Of a stretch of 64,000 nucleotides of DNA, positions 9,195 through 17,044 are shown in pieces (position 1 is the stretch's first letter; each line of letters begins with the position of its first letter). The notes beneath the pieces are model-generated. The model was not told the DNA's origin and searched no databases. It worked only from the letters and a program-made list of their open reading frames with translations. The position numbers and the translations under genes are program-made. Source of the DNA: Caulobacter vibrioides. GTDB lineage: Bacteria > Pseudomonadota > Alphaproteobacteria > Caulobacterales > Caulobacteraceae. The stretch lies in assembly GCF_002310375.3 (NCBI RefSeq), contig NZ_CP023315.3, positions 3,833,501-3,897,500 on the forward strand, given 5' to 3'.

Positions 9195-10276
9195 GCCTTG
9201 CTTGGCGCGCGCGCCACCGACGCGCCGCCCACCAGCGCGCCCATGGCTTCTCGTAGTCGCGCCGCGCCCCCCACGGGCGCCGGCGTCAGCGCCGCGAACG
9301 CCGGCGCGAGCTTTCGGAAGAGAATCGGCGGCGCTTGCGGGCCGATGATCGCCTCGTGCAGATTCATGAGATCGACCACCGCGCGAGCGGCCTTGCGCCA
9401 CGCCACGGGCGGACTGACGGGGTGCGGCGCCGGCGCGCGACAGTCCAAGAAGTCGGGCCGCAAGCCGCAGCCGTCCTCGATCGCGGTTTCAATCCGGCGC
9501 GCATAGGCCTGGTCGCGGGCCAGGCGATCGACATCCACCACCAGGTCGGCATGCGGCAACGCCTTGAGGTAGGACTGCAGCCATACCGCCAGGAAGGCCT
9601 GGAAGGACACGCTGGCGGGCGCGCGCTTGAGCCGGGCGCGGACCGCCGCGATCCGATCGGTCAACGGCCGCGCCCCCTCGAACCCCTCGCCAAGAAGCGC
9701 GACGGAGACGTCGCCACACCCCTCCATCTCCGAGAGCAACACGTAGTGGCAGAGTTCGAAATAGGTCGGACGCGGCCGACGGCGCAGCGAATAGAACGAC
9801 AGCCATTGCTGGACCGGATCGCGGATCAGCACGATGTGGAAGCCGTCAAAGCGCCGCTTGAGCCAGCCGGCGCGGCCCAGGGTGCGACAACAGGCCAGCA
9901 CCGGGACCTCGCCCCGCTCACGCGCGGCGGCGACCAGCCCCTCGACATAGACCTGCTGCTCCAGATCACTGGCCTCCGGCTCTATCCAGAAACGGTCCAG
10001 CGCAAAGCCTGGATCGAACCCCCGCACCCCGCCGGCCGGATCCAGCACGACGTCGAACTCGCGCAGATAGGGCGTCTCTCCGCCGGGGTGGCGCAAACCG
10101 CTGTTGTCCGGCGTCTGGGCGTTGATCGTCTCGGCGGTGACCCGGGCGAGCTGCTCATGGAACGGCTCGTAATAGGCCCGTACGCCGGGCGACGCGCGAA
10201 AGCGATGCCAGACATAGGTGCTGGAACAGCGCCAGCCGCTATGGATGAAGACGGTCGTCGGGTCGGATGGCGGCAA
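9155..10276 (-). CDS. Sulfotransferase-like P-loop protein
   Basis: A 373-residue cytoplasmic protein. The N-terminal HSGWRCSSTYVWHRFR resembles the PAPS 5'-phosphosulfate loop of sulfotransferases, and VLIRDPVQQWLSFYSLR resembles the 3'-phosphate-binding RDP...S motif. Later parts are unlike typical family members, so the acceptor is unknown. The start is TTG at 10276, forced by the need to include the P-loop; the ribosome site is weak. It converges with cheR with a 40-bp overlap of coding ends. A role in modifying surface polysaccharide is only a possibility. Confidence 0.7.
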   Translation of the reverse strand: MPPSDPTTVFIHSGWRCSSTYVWHRFRASPGVRAYYEPFHEQLARVTAETINAQTPDNSGLRHPGGETPYLREFDVVLDPAGGVRGFDPGFALDRFWIEPEASDLEQQVYVEGLVAAARERGEVPVLACCRTLGRAGWLKRRFDGFHIVLIRDPVQQWLSFYSLRRRPRPTYFELCHYVLLSEMEGCGDVSVALLGEGFEGARPLTDRIAAVRARLKRAPASVSFQAFLAVWLQSYLKALPHADLVVDVDRLARDQAYARRIETAIEDGCGLRPDFLDCRAPAPHPVSPPVAWRKAARAVVDLMNLHEAIIGPQAPPILFRKLAPAFAALTPAPVGGAARLREAMGALVGGASVARAPSKAYAATARMDGSRR

Positions 10277-10390
10277 GCGGCTCTAATCCCCAATATGGGG
10301 AGAGCTTCGCGATGAAAGTTTTCAGTCCGATATCGCAAATACGGCCCAAGGTTGCGCCGGCGCAACACACGGACGAGCCCTGAAACGAAA

Positions 10391-10418
10391 AAGGCCCGTC
10401 GGCGGACCGGCGGGCCTT
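10391..10418 (-). terminator. Terminator of the entericidin gene
   Basis: AAGGCCCG and CGGGCCTT form an 8-bp stem around a 12-base loop. On the minus strand the hairpin is followed by TTTTTCG, as expected for an intrinsic terminator 18 bases after the entericidin stop codon. Confidence 0.8.
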
Positions 10419-10435
10419 GTACGGACTTCAGAGGC

Positions 10436-10576
10436 TTAGTTGCTCTTCACGTCCCGGGCCGTGTCCGTGACGGCCTTGCCGGCCGAGGAGACATCCTTAC
10501 CCGCGCCTTCGACCGTGTTGCAGGCCGCGACTGACAGGGACGCGGCGAGGACGGCGAGGATCACCAGTTTACGCAT
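10436..10576 (-). CDS. Entericidin A/B family lipoprotein
   Basis: A 46-residue lipoprotein reading MRKLVILAVLAASLSVAAC for the signal peptide and lipobox, then a short mature part rich in Gly, Ser, Ala and Thr ending DVKSN. Entericidins are tiny stress-induced outer membrane lipoproteins; the Ecn pair in E. coli has been described as toxin-antidote, but single copies here have no proven toxicity. ATG 10576 is preferred over 10579 because GGAG then lies six bases upstream. It is preceded by an EcfG-type promoter and followed by its own terminator, so it is a monocistronic stress gene. Confidence 0.88.
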   Translation of the reverse strand: MRKLVILAVLAASLSVAACNTVEGAGKDVSSAGKAVTDTARDVKSN

Positions 10577-10639
10577 CATTTTCTCCGCTGTTCGCCTTGG
10601 GCCAGGGCGGCCGGGGCGTCTGAACCATTGCCCTTGCAG

Positions 10640-10664
10640 AACGCCAGCAGCGAAGCTGGGTTCC
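10640..10664 (-). promoter_or_regulatory. SigT (EcfG)-type promoter of the entericidin gene
   Basis: On the minus strand the sequence reads GGAAC, 16 bases, CGTT, matching the EcfG consensus exactly in both boxes and spacing. The predicted start is about 55 bases upstream of the entericidin ATG. It begins four bases beyond the phyK stop codon. Confidence 0.8.
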
Positions 10665-10667
10665 GGA

Positions 10668-12374
10668 TCAGACGGCGACGGTCGGCGCCTGGGGCGTGGG
10701 GAAGGTCAGGCGCACCGTCAGGCCGTTCGGTTCGCGGGTTTCGAACGCGACCTTGCCCCGGAGCTGGCGGGCGAAGGCGGTCATCAGGGTGCGGCCGACA
10801 CCGCCGCCAAGGCTGTCCGCCGCCCCCGGGCCATCGTCGCTGATCGACAGCTCAGCCTCCTCGCCCCGCACGTGGAAGCCGACGACCAGGGTCCCGCCGC
10901 CGGGTCCGAAGGCGTGCTTCTGCGCATTGGTGATGGCCTCGACCGCGAACAAGGCGATCGGCGCCAGGCGATCGGGATCGATGACCAGCGGATCGGCGTG
11001 GACCTCGGTCCGCACCAGCCCGCCCGAGCCGCCGAAACCGCCCATGTCATTGGCCAACAGCTGGGCGGTCAGCTCCTCAAGGAACGGCCGCAGATCCACT
11101 CGTTTCAGATCCGGCCCCTGGTAGAGCGCGCGGTAGATCTGGGCCAGGGCCGTGATCCGCTGACGCGTGTCGTTCATCGCCGCCTTGGCCGCCGGGTCGC
11201 CCAGGGCCCGCTGCTGCATGTTGAGCAACGAGGTGATGATCTGCAGATTGTTCTTCACCCGGTGATGGATCTCGCGCATCAGCGCGTCCTTCTCGGCCAG
11301 GCTGTCCCTCAGCGAGGCGTCGCGGGCGACGATCGCGCCGGCCATGGCGTCCAGCGTCGAGGCCAGTTCGCGGATTTCCGGCGGCGCGCGCTCGGCCTGC
11401 AGCGGGCGCACGGTGAAGCGTCCGCGCGCATAGATGGCCGCCACGCGCTGCAGGTAGACGATCCAGCGGATCACACCGCGCTCGGCCGCGTACAGCACCG
11501 CCGCCAGCGCCAGGAAGAACGCCAGCAGCGGCAGGAGCAGACGCGAGATCGGGTTGATCGACGCCCACGACAGCAGGCCCGGCGACGGCGCCGAGAGGAT
11601 CACGAACACGTTGTCATCGACCAGCGGCGCGGCGGAATAGTTGCGATTGCGCCCCTCGAGGTCCTTGCCGCTCCACAGCACGGACTTTTCACGCGCCGCG
11701 ATCTCTCGCCAGCCCGGGTGAGGCTCGCCGAACGCCTTTGGACTGGTGGCGGCGAACACGCGACCGTTAGAGTCAGCCAGGGCCACCTCCGCGCCGTCCG
11801 GCATGAAGCGATTGGTGGTTTGAAGCTTGAGCTCACGAAGGGTGAGTACGGCCGCCATCGCGCCGTCGAAGCGCTCGGGCGTTCCTGCGCGGACGGCGGC
11901 CAGCACCGCCGGTTCGTCGGCGTAGACCGCGCCCGGCGCGGAGGCGACGACCATGTCCTGACTGGCGCGCAAAGCCTGAAACCAGGCGCGCGCGCCGCGC
12001 TGGCTGTCCGAGGGCGTGGTCGCCGCGGCGCAGGCCACCCGGCCCCGCGCGTCAAACCGGATCAGGTTGGCGTAACCGGGCAGTCGGGCGCGGACATCGG
12101 CCAGGCGCTGGGCGCACTCTAGGCCCACTGAGCCCGGCCCCAGGGTTTGCAGGAGGACGCCCGCGGCCTCGATGCGGGCGCGGGCGATCGTCGCGCTGTG
12201 CCCGGCGGCCAGCTCCAGGCTCTGGCGACGCGCGTCGGCTTCGGCGCGGAAGGCGAAGATCGACTGCAGGCCGCCCAGCACGAGCACGGGCAGCAGCGCC
12301 ACGCAGAGCGCAACGGCCAATCGGACACGAATGGAGGTGGCGGCCCGGGCGGCGCGACCGGTGAAGGCGTTCAC
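10668..12374 (-). CDS. phyK: General stress response sensor histidine kinase PhyK
   Basis: A 568-residue membrane kinase that phosphorylates PhyR. An N-terminal membrane helix (about 17-37) is followed by a periplasmic sensor region of roughly 240 residues. A second helix (about 280-300, LLLPLLAFFLALAAVLYAA), a linker and a HisKA_2-type dimerisation motif EIHHRVKNNLQI come next. The ATPase domain carries NAQKHAFGPGGG and ISDDGPG. The start GTG overlaps the sigT stop (GTGA), so expression is coupled to the nepR-sigT mRNA. The assignment rests on the kinase class together with the locus. Confidence 0.93.
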   Translation of the reverse strand: MNAFTGRAARAATSIRVRLAVALCVALLPVLVLGGLQSIFAFRAEADARRQSLELAAGHSATIARARIEAAGVLLQTLGPGSVGLECAQRLADVRARLPGYANLIRFDARGRVACAAATTPSDSQRGARAWFQALRASQDMVVASAPGAVYADEPAVLAAVRAGTPERFDGAMAAVLTLRELKLQTTNRFMPDGAEVALADSNGRVFAATSPKAFGEPHPGWREIAAREKSVLWSGKDLEGRNRNYSAAPLVDDNVFVILSAPSPGLLSWASINPISRLLLPLLAFFLALAAVLYAAERGVIRWIVYLQRVAAIYARGRFTVRPLQAERAPPEIRELASTLDAMAGAIVARDASLRDSLAEKDALMREIHHRVKNNLQIITSLLNMQQRALGDPAAKAAMNDTRQRITALAQIYRALYQGPDLKRVDLRPFLEELTAQLLANDMGGFGGSGGLVRTEVHADPLVIDPDRLAPIALFAVEAITNAQKHAFGPGGGTLVVGFHVRGEEAELSISDDGPGAADSLGGGVGRTLMTAFARQLRGKVAFETREPNGLTVRLTFPTPQAPTVAV

Positions 12375-12982
12375 CGCAGAGAGCTCAATCGCTCCGCGTC
12401 CGCCAGGATCGCCCTCATCGCATCCCCCGCCGCCGCCCCGTCGCGGTCATAGGCGCCGGTTTCGAGAATGGCCTGCAAGGCTCGGCGCGCGCGGCTGACC
12501 CGGCTCTTCACCGTGCCCACGGCGCAGTTACAGATCTCGGCCGCCTCCTCGTAGGCGAAGCCGCCGGCCCCGACCAGGATCAGCGCTTCGCGTTGTTCGG
12601 CGGGCAGCATCGACAGGCCCAGGCGCAACTCGTCCAGCGCCACGGGCGCTTCGGGGTCGTCGACCGCCACCAGGGTGCGTTCAGCCGCCTCCTGGTCGAG
12701 CTGGCTCTGACGCCAGCTGCGCCGCTTTTCCGAATAGAACTGGTTGCGCAGGATCATGAAGGTCCAGGCCTTCATGTTGGTGCCCAGCTGGAAACTGACG
12801 CGGGCGTCCCAGGCCTTCATCATGGCGTCCTGCGCCAGGTCATCGGCGGCGGTGGGATCCCCGCTCAGCGTGCGGGCGAAAGCGCGCAGATGCGGGATCA
12901 GCGTGACCAGTTCGCGTTTGAAGATACTGTCGCGGACAGGGTCCGGTGGCGAGCGCCCAGCCTGGTCCTCGGCCATGCTCAC
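12371..12982 (-). CDS. sigT: EcfG-type RNA polymerase sigma factor SigT
   Basis: This 203-residue ECF sigma factor directs the general stress regulon. Region 2 contains DLAQDAMMKAWDAR and NMKAWTFMILRNQFYSE; region 4 contains LPAEQREALILVGAGGFAYEEAA and CAVGTVKSRVSRARRAL. The GTG at 12982 overlaps the nepR stop (GTGA); an ATG two codons later is an equally reasonable start. SigT is held by the anti-sigma factor NepR until phosphorylated PhyR sequesters NepR. The promoter upstream of nepR is itself of SigT type, giving autoregulation. Confidence 0.95.
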   Translation of the reverse strand: MSMAEDQAGRSPPDPVRDSIFKRELVTLIPHLRAFARTLSGDPTAADDLAQDAMMKAWDARVSFQLGTNMKAWTFMILRNQFYSEKRRSWRQSQLDQEAAERTLVAVDDPEAPVALDELRLGLSMLPAEQREALILVGAGGFAYEEAAEICNCAVGTVKSRVSRARRALQAILETGAYDRDGAAAGDAMRAILADAERLSSLR

Positions 12983-13164
12983 TCGCCCCCCGCCGGAGGC
13001 TCGGCCTTGCGGAGGATGGCGAGAAACTCGTCGGGAACCGGCTCGTTGACGACCTCGTCAAACATCTGCCGCAGCTTAACGCCGATCGCCTGCTGACGCA
13101 GGCGGGCCTCGTCCAGCGCCGCGGCGCTCTTGCGTTTGTCTTCCATGGGTACGTGTTCGATCAT
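12979..13164 (-). CDS. nepR: Anti-sigma factor NepR
   Basis: A 61-residue anti-sigma factor that binds SigT and is itself sequestered by PhyR-P. The conserved core reads IGVKLRQMFDEVVNEPVPDE followed by FLAIL, the two-helix NepR signature. The frame is open from an ATG at 13230, but that codon lies inside the -10 element of the promoter, so the real start must be downstream. ATG 13164 gives a length close to known NepR; ATG 13146 is a less likely alternative. The stop is coupled to sigT by GTGA. Confidence 0.93.
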   Translation of the reverse strand: MIEHVPMEDKRKSAAALDEARLRQQAIGVKLRQMFDEVVNEPVPDEFLAILRKAEPPAGGE

Positions 13165-13228
13165 GTCCTCGACGCCGACGTTGATCGGCGCCCGCCCCCT
13201 TTGGCCGAATGTCTTTCCGCCAGACGAC

Positions 13229-13253
13229 AACGTGGTTTTCCGTACCCGGTTCC
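13229..13253 (-). promoter_or_regulatory. SigT-type promoter of nepR-sigT-phyK
   Basis: Read on the minus strand: GGAAC (13253-13249), 16 bases, CGTT (13232-13229). This is an exact EcfG-type promoter. The expected start lies around 13220, leaving a 5' leader of roughly 55 bases before the NepR ATG. Confidence 0.88.
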
Positions 13254-13292
13254 ATAAGCTTGGGCATAAGATGGCAAAATTCCGCTCCGGGC

Positions 13293-13317
13293 GGAACCGC
13301 CGAGTTGAGCGAGCGTT
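13293..13317 (+). promoter_or_regulatory. Upstream SigT-type promoter candidate for phyR
   Basis: GGAAC, 16 bases, CGTT, at 13293-13297 and 13314-13317. This is the distal of two matches in front of phyR and would give a leader of about 65 bases. Confidence 0.7.
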
Positions 13318-13330
13318 ATCGACCTTCGAC

Positions 13331-13356
13331 GGAACGGCGTAGCTTCGCCGTTCGTT
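13331..13356 (+). promoter_or_regulatory. Proximal SigT-type promoter of phyR
   Basis: GGAAC, 17 bases, CGTT, at 13331-13335 and 13353-13356. The predicted start is near 13364, about 28 bases before the phyR ATG, which has GGGAGGGG just upstream. Confidence 0.8.
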
Positions 13357-13391
13357 AGTAGATTTTCGAAGACACCGAATCGGGAGGGGTC

Positions 13392-14192
13392 ATGAGTCTT
13401 CTTGCTCGTCTGGCGCCGCATTTGCCTTATATCCGCCGCTACGCTCGCGCCCTGACCGGCGATCAGGCGACCGGCGACCACTATGTCCGTGTGGCGCTGG
13501 AGGCCCTGGCGGCGGGCGAGCTTGCGCTGGACGCGAACCTGTCGCCGCGCGTGGCGCTGTATCGGGTGTTCCACGCGATCTGGCTGAGCTCCGGCGCGCA
13601 GCTGGAGGCGCGTCGCGACGAGGCCTCGCACACCGGCGATGACGCCGCCCAGCGCCTGATGCGCATCGCGCCCCGCTCGCGCCAGGCGTTCCTGCTGACC
13701 GCCCTGGAAGGGTTCACGCCCACCGAAGCCGCCCAGATCCTGGACTGCGACTTCGGCGAGGTTGAGCGGCTGATCGGCGACGCCCAAGCCGAGATCGACG
13801 CCGAACTGGCGACCGAGGTCCTGATCATCGAGGACGAGCCCGTCATCGCCGCCGACATCGAGGCGCTGGTCCGCGAGCTTGGCCATGAAGTCACCGACAT
13901 CGCCGCCACGCGCGGCGAGGCCGTCGAGGCCGTCGCCCGTCGCACGCCCGGCCTCGTCCTGGCCGACATCCAGCTGGCCGACGGCTCGTCGGGTATCGAC
14001 GCGGTCAAGGACATCCTGGGCCGCATGGACGTGCCGGTGATCTTCATCACCGCCTTCCCCGAGCGCCTGCTGACCGGCGAGCGCCCGGAGCCGACCTTCC
14101 TGATCACCAAGCCGTTCCAGCCGGAGACGGTGAAGGCGGCCATCGGTCAGGCGCTGTTCTTCCACCCGCGCCGCACCGCCAAGGCGGCCTGA
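13392..14192 (+). CDS. phyR: General stress response anti-anti-sigma factor PhyR
   Basis: A 266-residue response regulator with an N-terminal sigma-like domain (1-140: region-2-like then region-4-like LEGFTPTEAAQILDCDFGEVE). The C-terminal receiver domain has IIEDEP, phosphoacceptor Asp192 in LVLADIQLADG and the Lys in ITKPFQPE. When phosphorylated by PhyK the sigma-like domain binds NepR and frees SigT. It is divergent from nepR-sigT-phyK and driven by two SigT-type promoters, so the loop is positive. A strong terminator follows. Confidence 0.96.
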   Translation: MSLLARLAPHLPYIRRYARALTGDQATGDHYVRVALEALAAGELALDANLSPRVALYRVFHAIWLSSGAQLEARRDEASHTGDDAAQRLMRIAPRSRQAFLLTALEGFTPTEAAQILDCDFGEVERLIGDAQAEIDAELATEVLIIEDEPVIAADIEALVRELGHEVTDIAATRGEAVEAVARRTPGLVLADIQLADGSSGIDAVKDILGRMDVPVIFITAFPERLLTGERPEPTFLITKPFQPETVKAAIGQALFFHPRRTAKAA

Positions 14193-14217
14193 GCGGTTTA
14201 GACTGATCGTCGAATGG

Positions 14218-14245
14218 AAACGGCCTCCCTCTGGGGAGGCCGTTT
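14218..14245 (+). terminator. Terminator of phyR
   Basis: AAACGGCCTCCC and GGGAGGCCGTTT form a 12-bp stem with a four-base loop (TCTG), followed by TTTTT counting the end of the stem. It lies 26 bases after the phyR stop codon. Confidence 0.9.
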
Positions 14246-14288
14246 TTCATTGGCGTTGCTGACGTCAGACGCCGAGTTTCGTGCTCGC

Positions 14289-14352
14289 CCTTCGACAAAG
14301 GACGACAGCCGACCTCCGCGACACGAAAGCCTCATCCTGAGCTTGTCGAAGG
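14289..14352. repeat. Inverted repeat, CCTTCGACAA type
   Basis: CCTTCGACAA (14289-14298) and TTGTCGAAGG (14343-14352) are perfect 10-bp inverted arms between phyR and the lipocalin gene. The right side reads CATCCTGAGCTTGTCGAAGG, a phrase I recognise as a dispersed intergenic repeat in Caulobacter-like genomes. It lies between convergent genes. Confidence 0.6.
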
Positions 14353-14370
14353 ACGAGGACGACGCTCCGA

Positions 14371-14916
14371 TCAGCGCGGCGGCTGCTTGGTCGGGCGCAG
14401 CATGCCGACATCGTAGCCCAGCGCCTTGGCGCGCGCCGTCAGCGCCGTGCGATCCGCTTCCGACGGCGGCTGGCGCGACAGCAGCCACAGATAGCGCCCC
14501 GAGCCTTCGCCGACGATCGCCCAGCTGTAGTCGTCGGCGCGATCCATGATCCAATAGTCGCCGAAGAACGGGCCGAAGAAGCTGACCTTCAGCTTGGCGT
14601 TGGTCGTGGTGTCGACGACCTTGGCCTTGCCTTCAGCGGTGCGGACGGTACCGTCGACCGCGCCGTCACGGCAGGTGTTGAGCACCCGGATCAGACCGTC
14701 AGGGCGCATGGAATACTCGGCGGTGACGCCCTCGCACCCCTTCTGGAAGCGCATGTCGTAGCGCGCCACCTCGTACCACTTGCCCAGATAGCGATCGAGC
14801 TCGACCGACTTGGCCGGCTGCGGCGGCTTGGCGTTGCCGACAGGTCCCGACGCGCAGGCGGCCAGGGTCGCCGTCAGCGTCAGCAACACAGGCAGGGCGA
14901 ACAGCGACTTGCGCAT
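14371..14916 (-). CDS. blc: Outer membrane lipocalin lipoprotein (Blc family)
   Basis: A 181-residue lipoprotein. The signal peptide ends in the lipobox LAAC (MRKSLFALPVLLTLTATLAAC). The lipocalin signature LGKWYEVARYD follows near residue 48, then the Blc-type segments KLKVSFFGPFFGDYWIMD, YLWLLSR and ALGYDV. Bacterial lipocalins bind fatty acids or lysophospholipids at the outer membrane and serve envelope maintenance. The start is ATG 14916, with GGAG five bases upstream. The gene is convergent with phyR and in tandem with the ferritin-like gene. Confidence 0.9.
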   Translation of the reverse strand: MRKSLFALPVLLTLTATLAACASGPVGNAKPPQPAKSVELDRYLGKWYEVARYDMRFQKGCEGVTAEYSMRPDGLIRVLNTCRDGAVDGTVRTAEGKAKVVDTTTNAKLKVSFFGPFFGDYWIMDRADDYSWAIVGEGSGRYLWLLSRQPPSEADRTALTARAKALGYDVGMLRPTKQPPR

Positions 14917-14994
14917 GTTGTCTCCGGAAGGACGTTGCTCTGCGATACGCGCGGAGCGCTCCGGCGGATGTCGGCAGCTTATCAAAACGACGAC

Positions 14995-15020
14995 CGCCCC
15001 GCCGGAGTTCCGGCGGGGCG
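14995..15020 (-). terminator. Terminator of the ferritin-like gene
   Basis: CGCCCCGCCGG and CCGGCGGGGCG form an 11-bp stem around AGTT. On the minus strand the stem is followed by GTCGTCGTTTT. It lies 26 bases past the stop codon of the gene at 15047-16174. Confidence 0.75.
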
Positions 15021-15046
15021 GGGCGACGTCGCAGGAAGGTGGGATC

Positions 15047-16174
15047 CTACTCGGCCGCGATGCTGACCGCCGCCACCGGCCGGTCCTTGAAGTTGATGGC
15101 TTGGAGGTAGCGGATGCCTTCCTCGGCGATATCGTCGCCGACCATGCGCTCGCCTTCGTCCTTCAGCTCGGCCAGGTCCACGTACATGGCGTAGAAGGCC
15201 TTGGTGCGATCGGTGATGATGCCGGCGTTCAGCAGCGTCTTCACCAGCACCCGGAAGATGTTGGTCTGTTCCTTCATGTTCTCCCGACGCACGTCGTCGG
15301 TCATGATCTTCCCGTACTCCTCGACCACCTTGTCGGGATCCAGGCCAAACTCGCGATAGAGATCCAGCTGCTGGTGCGGCGAAACCAGGTTGAACAGCAG
15401 GGTCTGGAAGCAGTGCGCCGCCCAGTCCTCAATGATCGCATGCTCTTCGGGCGACAGCTTGGGCACGGTGCGGTCGGCCCAGATCTTCCCGAACTTGTGG
15501 TGGAAGGCCTCGTCGGTCATCACCAGCTGCAGCAGCTTCTTGCCGACCGGGTCATTGATGTTGTTGTAGAAGGTGGCGAAGGCGCCCATGGCCAGGCCTT
15601 CCACCAGCATCTGCATGCCGATGATCTTCTTGTAGACCTCGGGCGAGCCGATGATCTCGACCAGCAGGGTCTTCAGGGCCGGGCCGCACTCAACGGGCTT
15701 GCCCCAGCGGGCCTTGATGTACTTGGCGAAGCCGGTCACGTGGCGGGCCTCTTCGCGCGTCTGGTTGGCGGCGTATTCCTGGGCGCCCTGGTCCTTCAGG
15801 ACGTGGCAGAGGCTGGCCGACAGGTTCAGCGCGCCTTGCTCGCCGTGCAGGATCGACGAGAAATTCCGCAACACCGACTGGTTGATGAACCGCGTGCGAA
15901 CCTTCGGATCCGACAGGTGGTTCGACACGTAGTCGGTCGACAGGGCGATGACCATTTCCTCGGGAACCAGCGGCTGGTTCTCCATGTCGAACGGCTCGTC
16001 GAAATCGATATAGGCCTTGTCCAGCGGATCCCAGAAGTGGTCGTGGGTCGCGGAGATGATCTTGTCGAACGCGCTGGAGCGGTTGTTGTACCGGTCGAGT
16101 TCGAGCATCGACTCGAAATCGTCCGGCGCCACCGCGTCATACATGGCGTCCTTGGTGATGTTCTTGTCCGTCAT
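15047..16174 (-). CDS. Diiron ferritin-like domain protein
   Basis: A 375-residue soluble protein with ferritin-type metal motifs: HGEQGAL, then TREEARHVTGF about 30 residues later, and MTDEAFHHKFG further on. That arrangement (E ... ExxRH, DExxHH) points to a four-helix diiron centre, as in AurF-like oxygenases or other ferritin-like oxidases. Substrate and reaction are unknown. The upstream region holds a FixK/FNR-type dyad about 100 bases before the ATG, suggesting oxygen-responsive control. A terminator follows, so it is probably monocistronic. Confidence 0.8.
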   Translation of the reverse strand: MTDKNITKDAMYDAVAPDDFESMLELDRYNNRSSAFDKIISATHDHFWDPLDKAYIDFDEPFDMENQPLVPEEMVIALSTDYVSNHLSDPKVRTRFINQSVLRNFSSILHGEQGALNLSASLCHVLKDQGAQEYAANQTREEARHVTGFAKYIKARWGKPVECGPALKTLLVEIIGSPEVYKKIIGMQMLVEGLAMGAFATFYNNINDPVGKKLLQLVMTDEAFHHKFGKIWADRTVPKLSPEEHAIIEDWAAHCFQTLLFNLVSPHQQLDLYREFGLDPDKVVEEYGKIMTDDVRRENMKEQTNIFRVLVKTLLNAGIITDRTKAFYAMYVDLAELKDEGERMVGDDIAEEGIRYLQAINFKDRPVAAVSIAAE

Positions 16175-16272
16175 GGCGGCGCTCCCTAATTCGGCCGATC
16201 GACTGGGATCTGGGGTCGCCGAGGCCCGTCTTGCGCGGATCTTCGGCTATCTAAACAGTGTCAACTCAAGAC

Positions 16273-16286
16273 TTGATCGCGGTCAA
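16273..16286. promoter_or_regulatory. FixK/FNR-type site
   Basis: TTGAT-CGCG-GTCAA matches the CRP/FNR-family dyad TTGAY-N4-RTCAA used by FixK in Caulobacter. It lies between the divergent diiron protein gene (ATG 106 bases away) and the broken cobB gene (ATG 54 bases away), so either could be the target. Confidence 0.55.
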
Positions 16287-16339
16287 ATGAAAAATGACGC
16301 CGCCGTCAGGTTCGCCCAGTAGGGGTATTGCGAGGAATG

Positions 16340-17044
16340 ATGAGAGTCTTCGTTCTGACGGGCGCCGGCGTCTCGGCCGAGAGCGGTCTGGGCACCTTCC
16401 GCGACAAGGATGGCGTCTGGACCAAGTACGACCTGAACGAGGTGGCGACGCCGCAGGGTTTCGCCCGCAATCCGGCCCTGGTGCGCGACTTCTACAACGC
16501 CCGCCGCGCCAACCTCGCCGGGGCCAAGCCGAACGCGGCGCATCAGGCGCTGGCGCGTCTGGAGGCGGATCTGGCCAAGCGCGGCGGCTAACTGTTTCTC
16601 TGCACCCAGAATGTCGACGACCTGCACGAGAAGGCCGGGTGCCGGCGCGTGATCCACATGCATGGCGAACTGGCCGTCACCCGCTGCCATCATTGCGAAG
16701 CGACCTGGCCCGATACGGGGCCGCTGAAGCCCGACACCGTCTGCGCCGCCTGCGGACGCGACGGCGGGGCGCGGCCGCATGTCGTCTGGTTCGGCGAGAT
16801 CCCGCTCTTCATGGACGCCATTGAGGACGCCCTCTCGCGCGCCGACCTCTTCGTCTCGATCGGCACCTCGGGCTCGGTCTATCCGGCCGCCGGATTTGTC
16901 AGCGAGGCGCGGGCGATGGGGATCACCACCTGCGAGATCAATCTGGAGCCCTCGGCCAACGCCTATGTGTTCGACGAGAAGGTCTACGGCCCCGCCAGCG
17001 AGGTCGTGCCGGCCTGGGCGGAGCGGTTGCTGGCGAAGCTCTAG
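16340..17044 (+). pseudogene. cobB: NAD-dependent protein deacylase CobB, interrupted by an in-frame stop
   Basis: A SIR2-family deacylase broken by one codon. The N-terminal part reads VFVLTGAGVSAESGLGTFRD and continues to AKRGG; TAA at 16589-16591 follows. The same frame then goes on with LFLCTQNVDDLHEKAG, the catalytic HMHGEL, four zinc cysteines (CHHC, CAACG) and WFGEIPLFMDAI to the natural stop at 17042. No frameshift is present, so one base (probably AAA or AAG to TAA) separates it from an intact gene. It could be a true mutation or a sequence error. The natural stop overlaps the stop of the convergent methyltransferase gene in CTAG. Confidence 0.88.
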
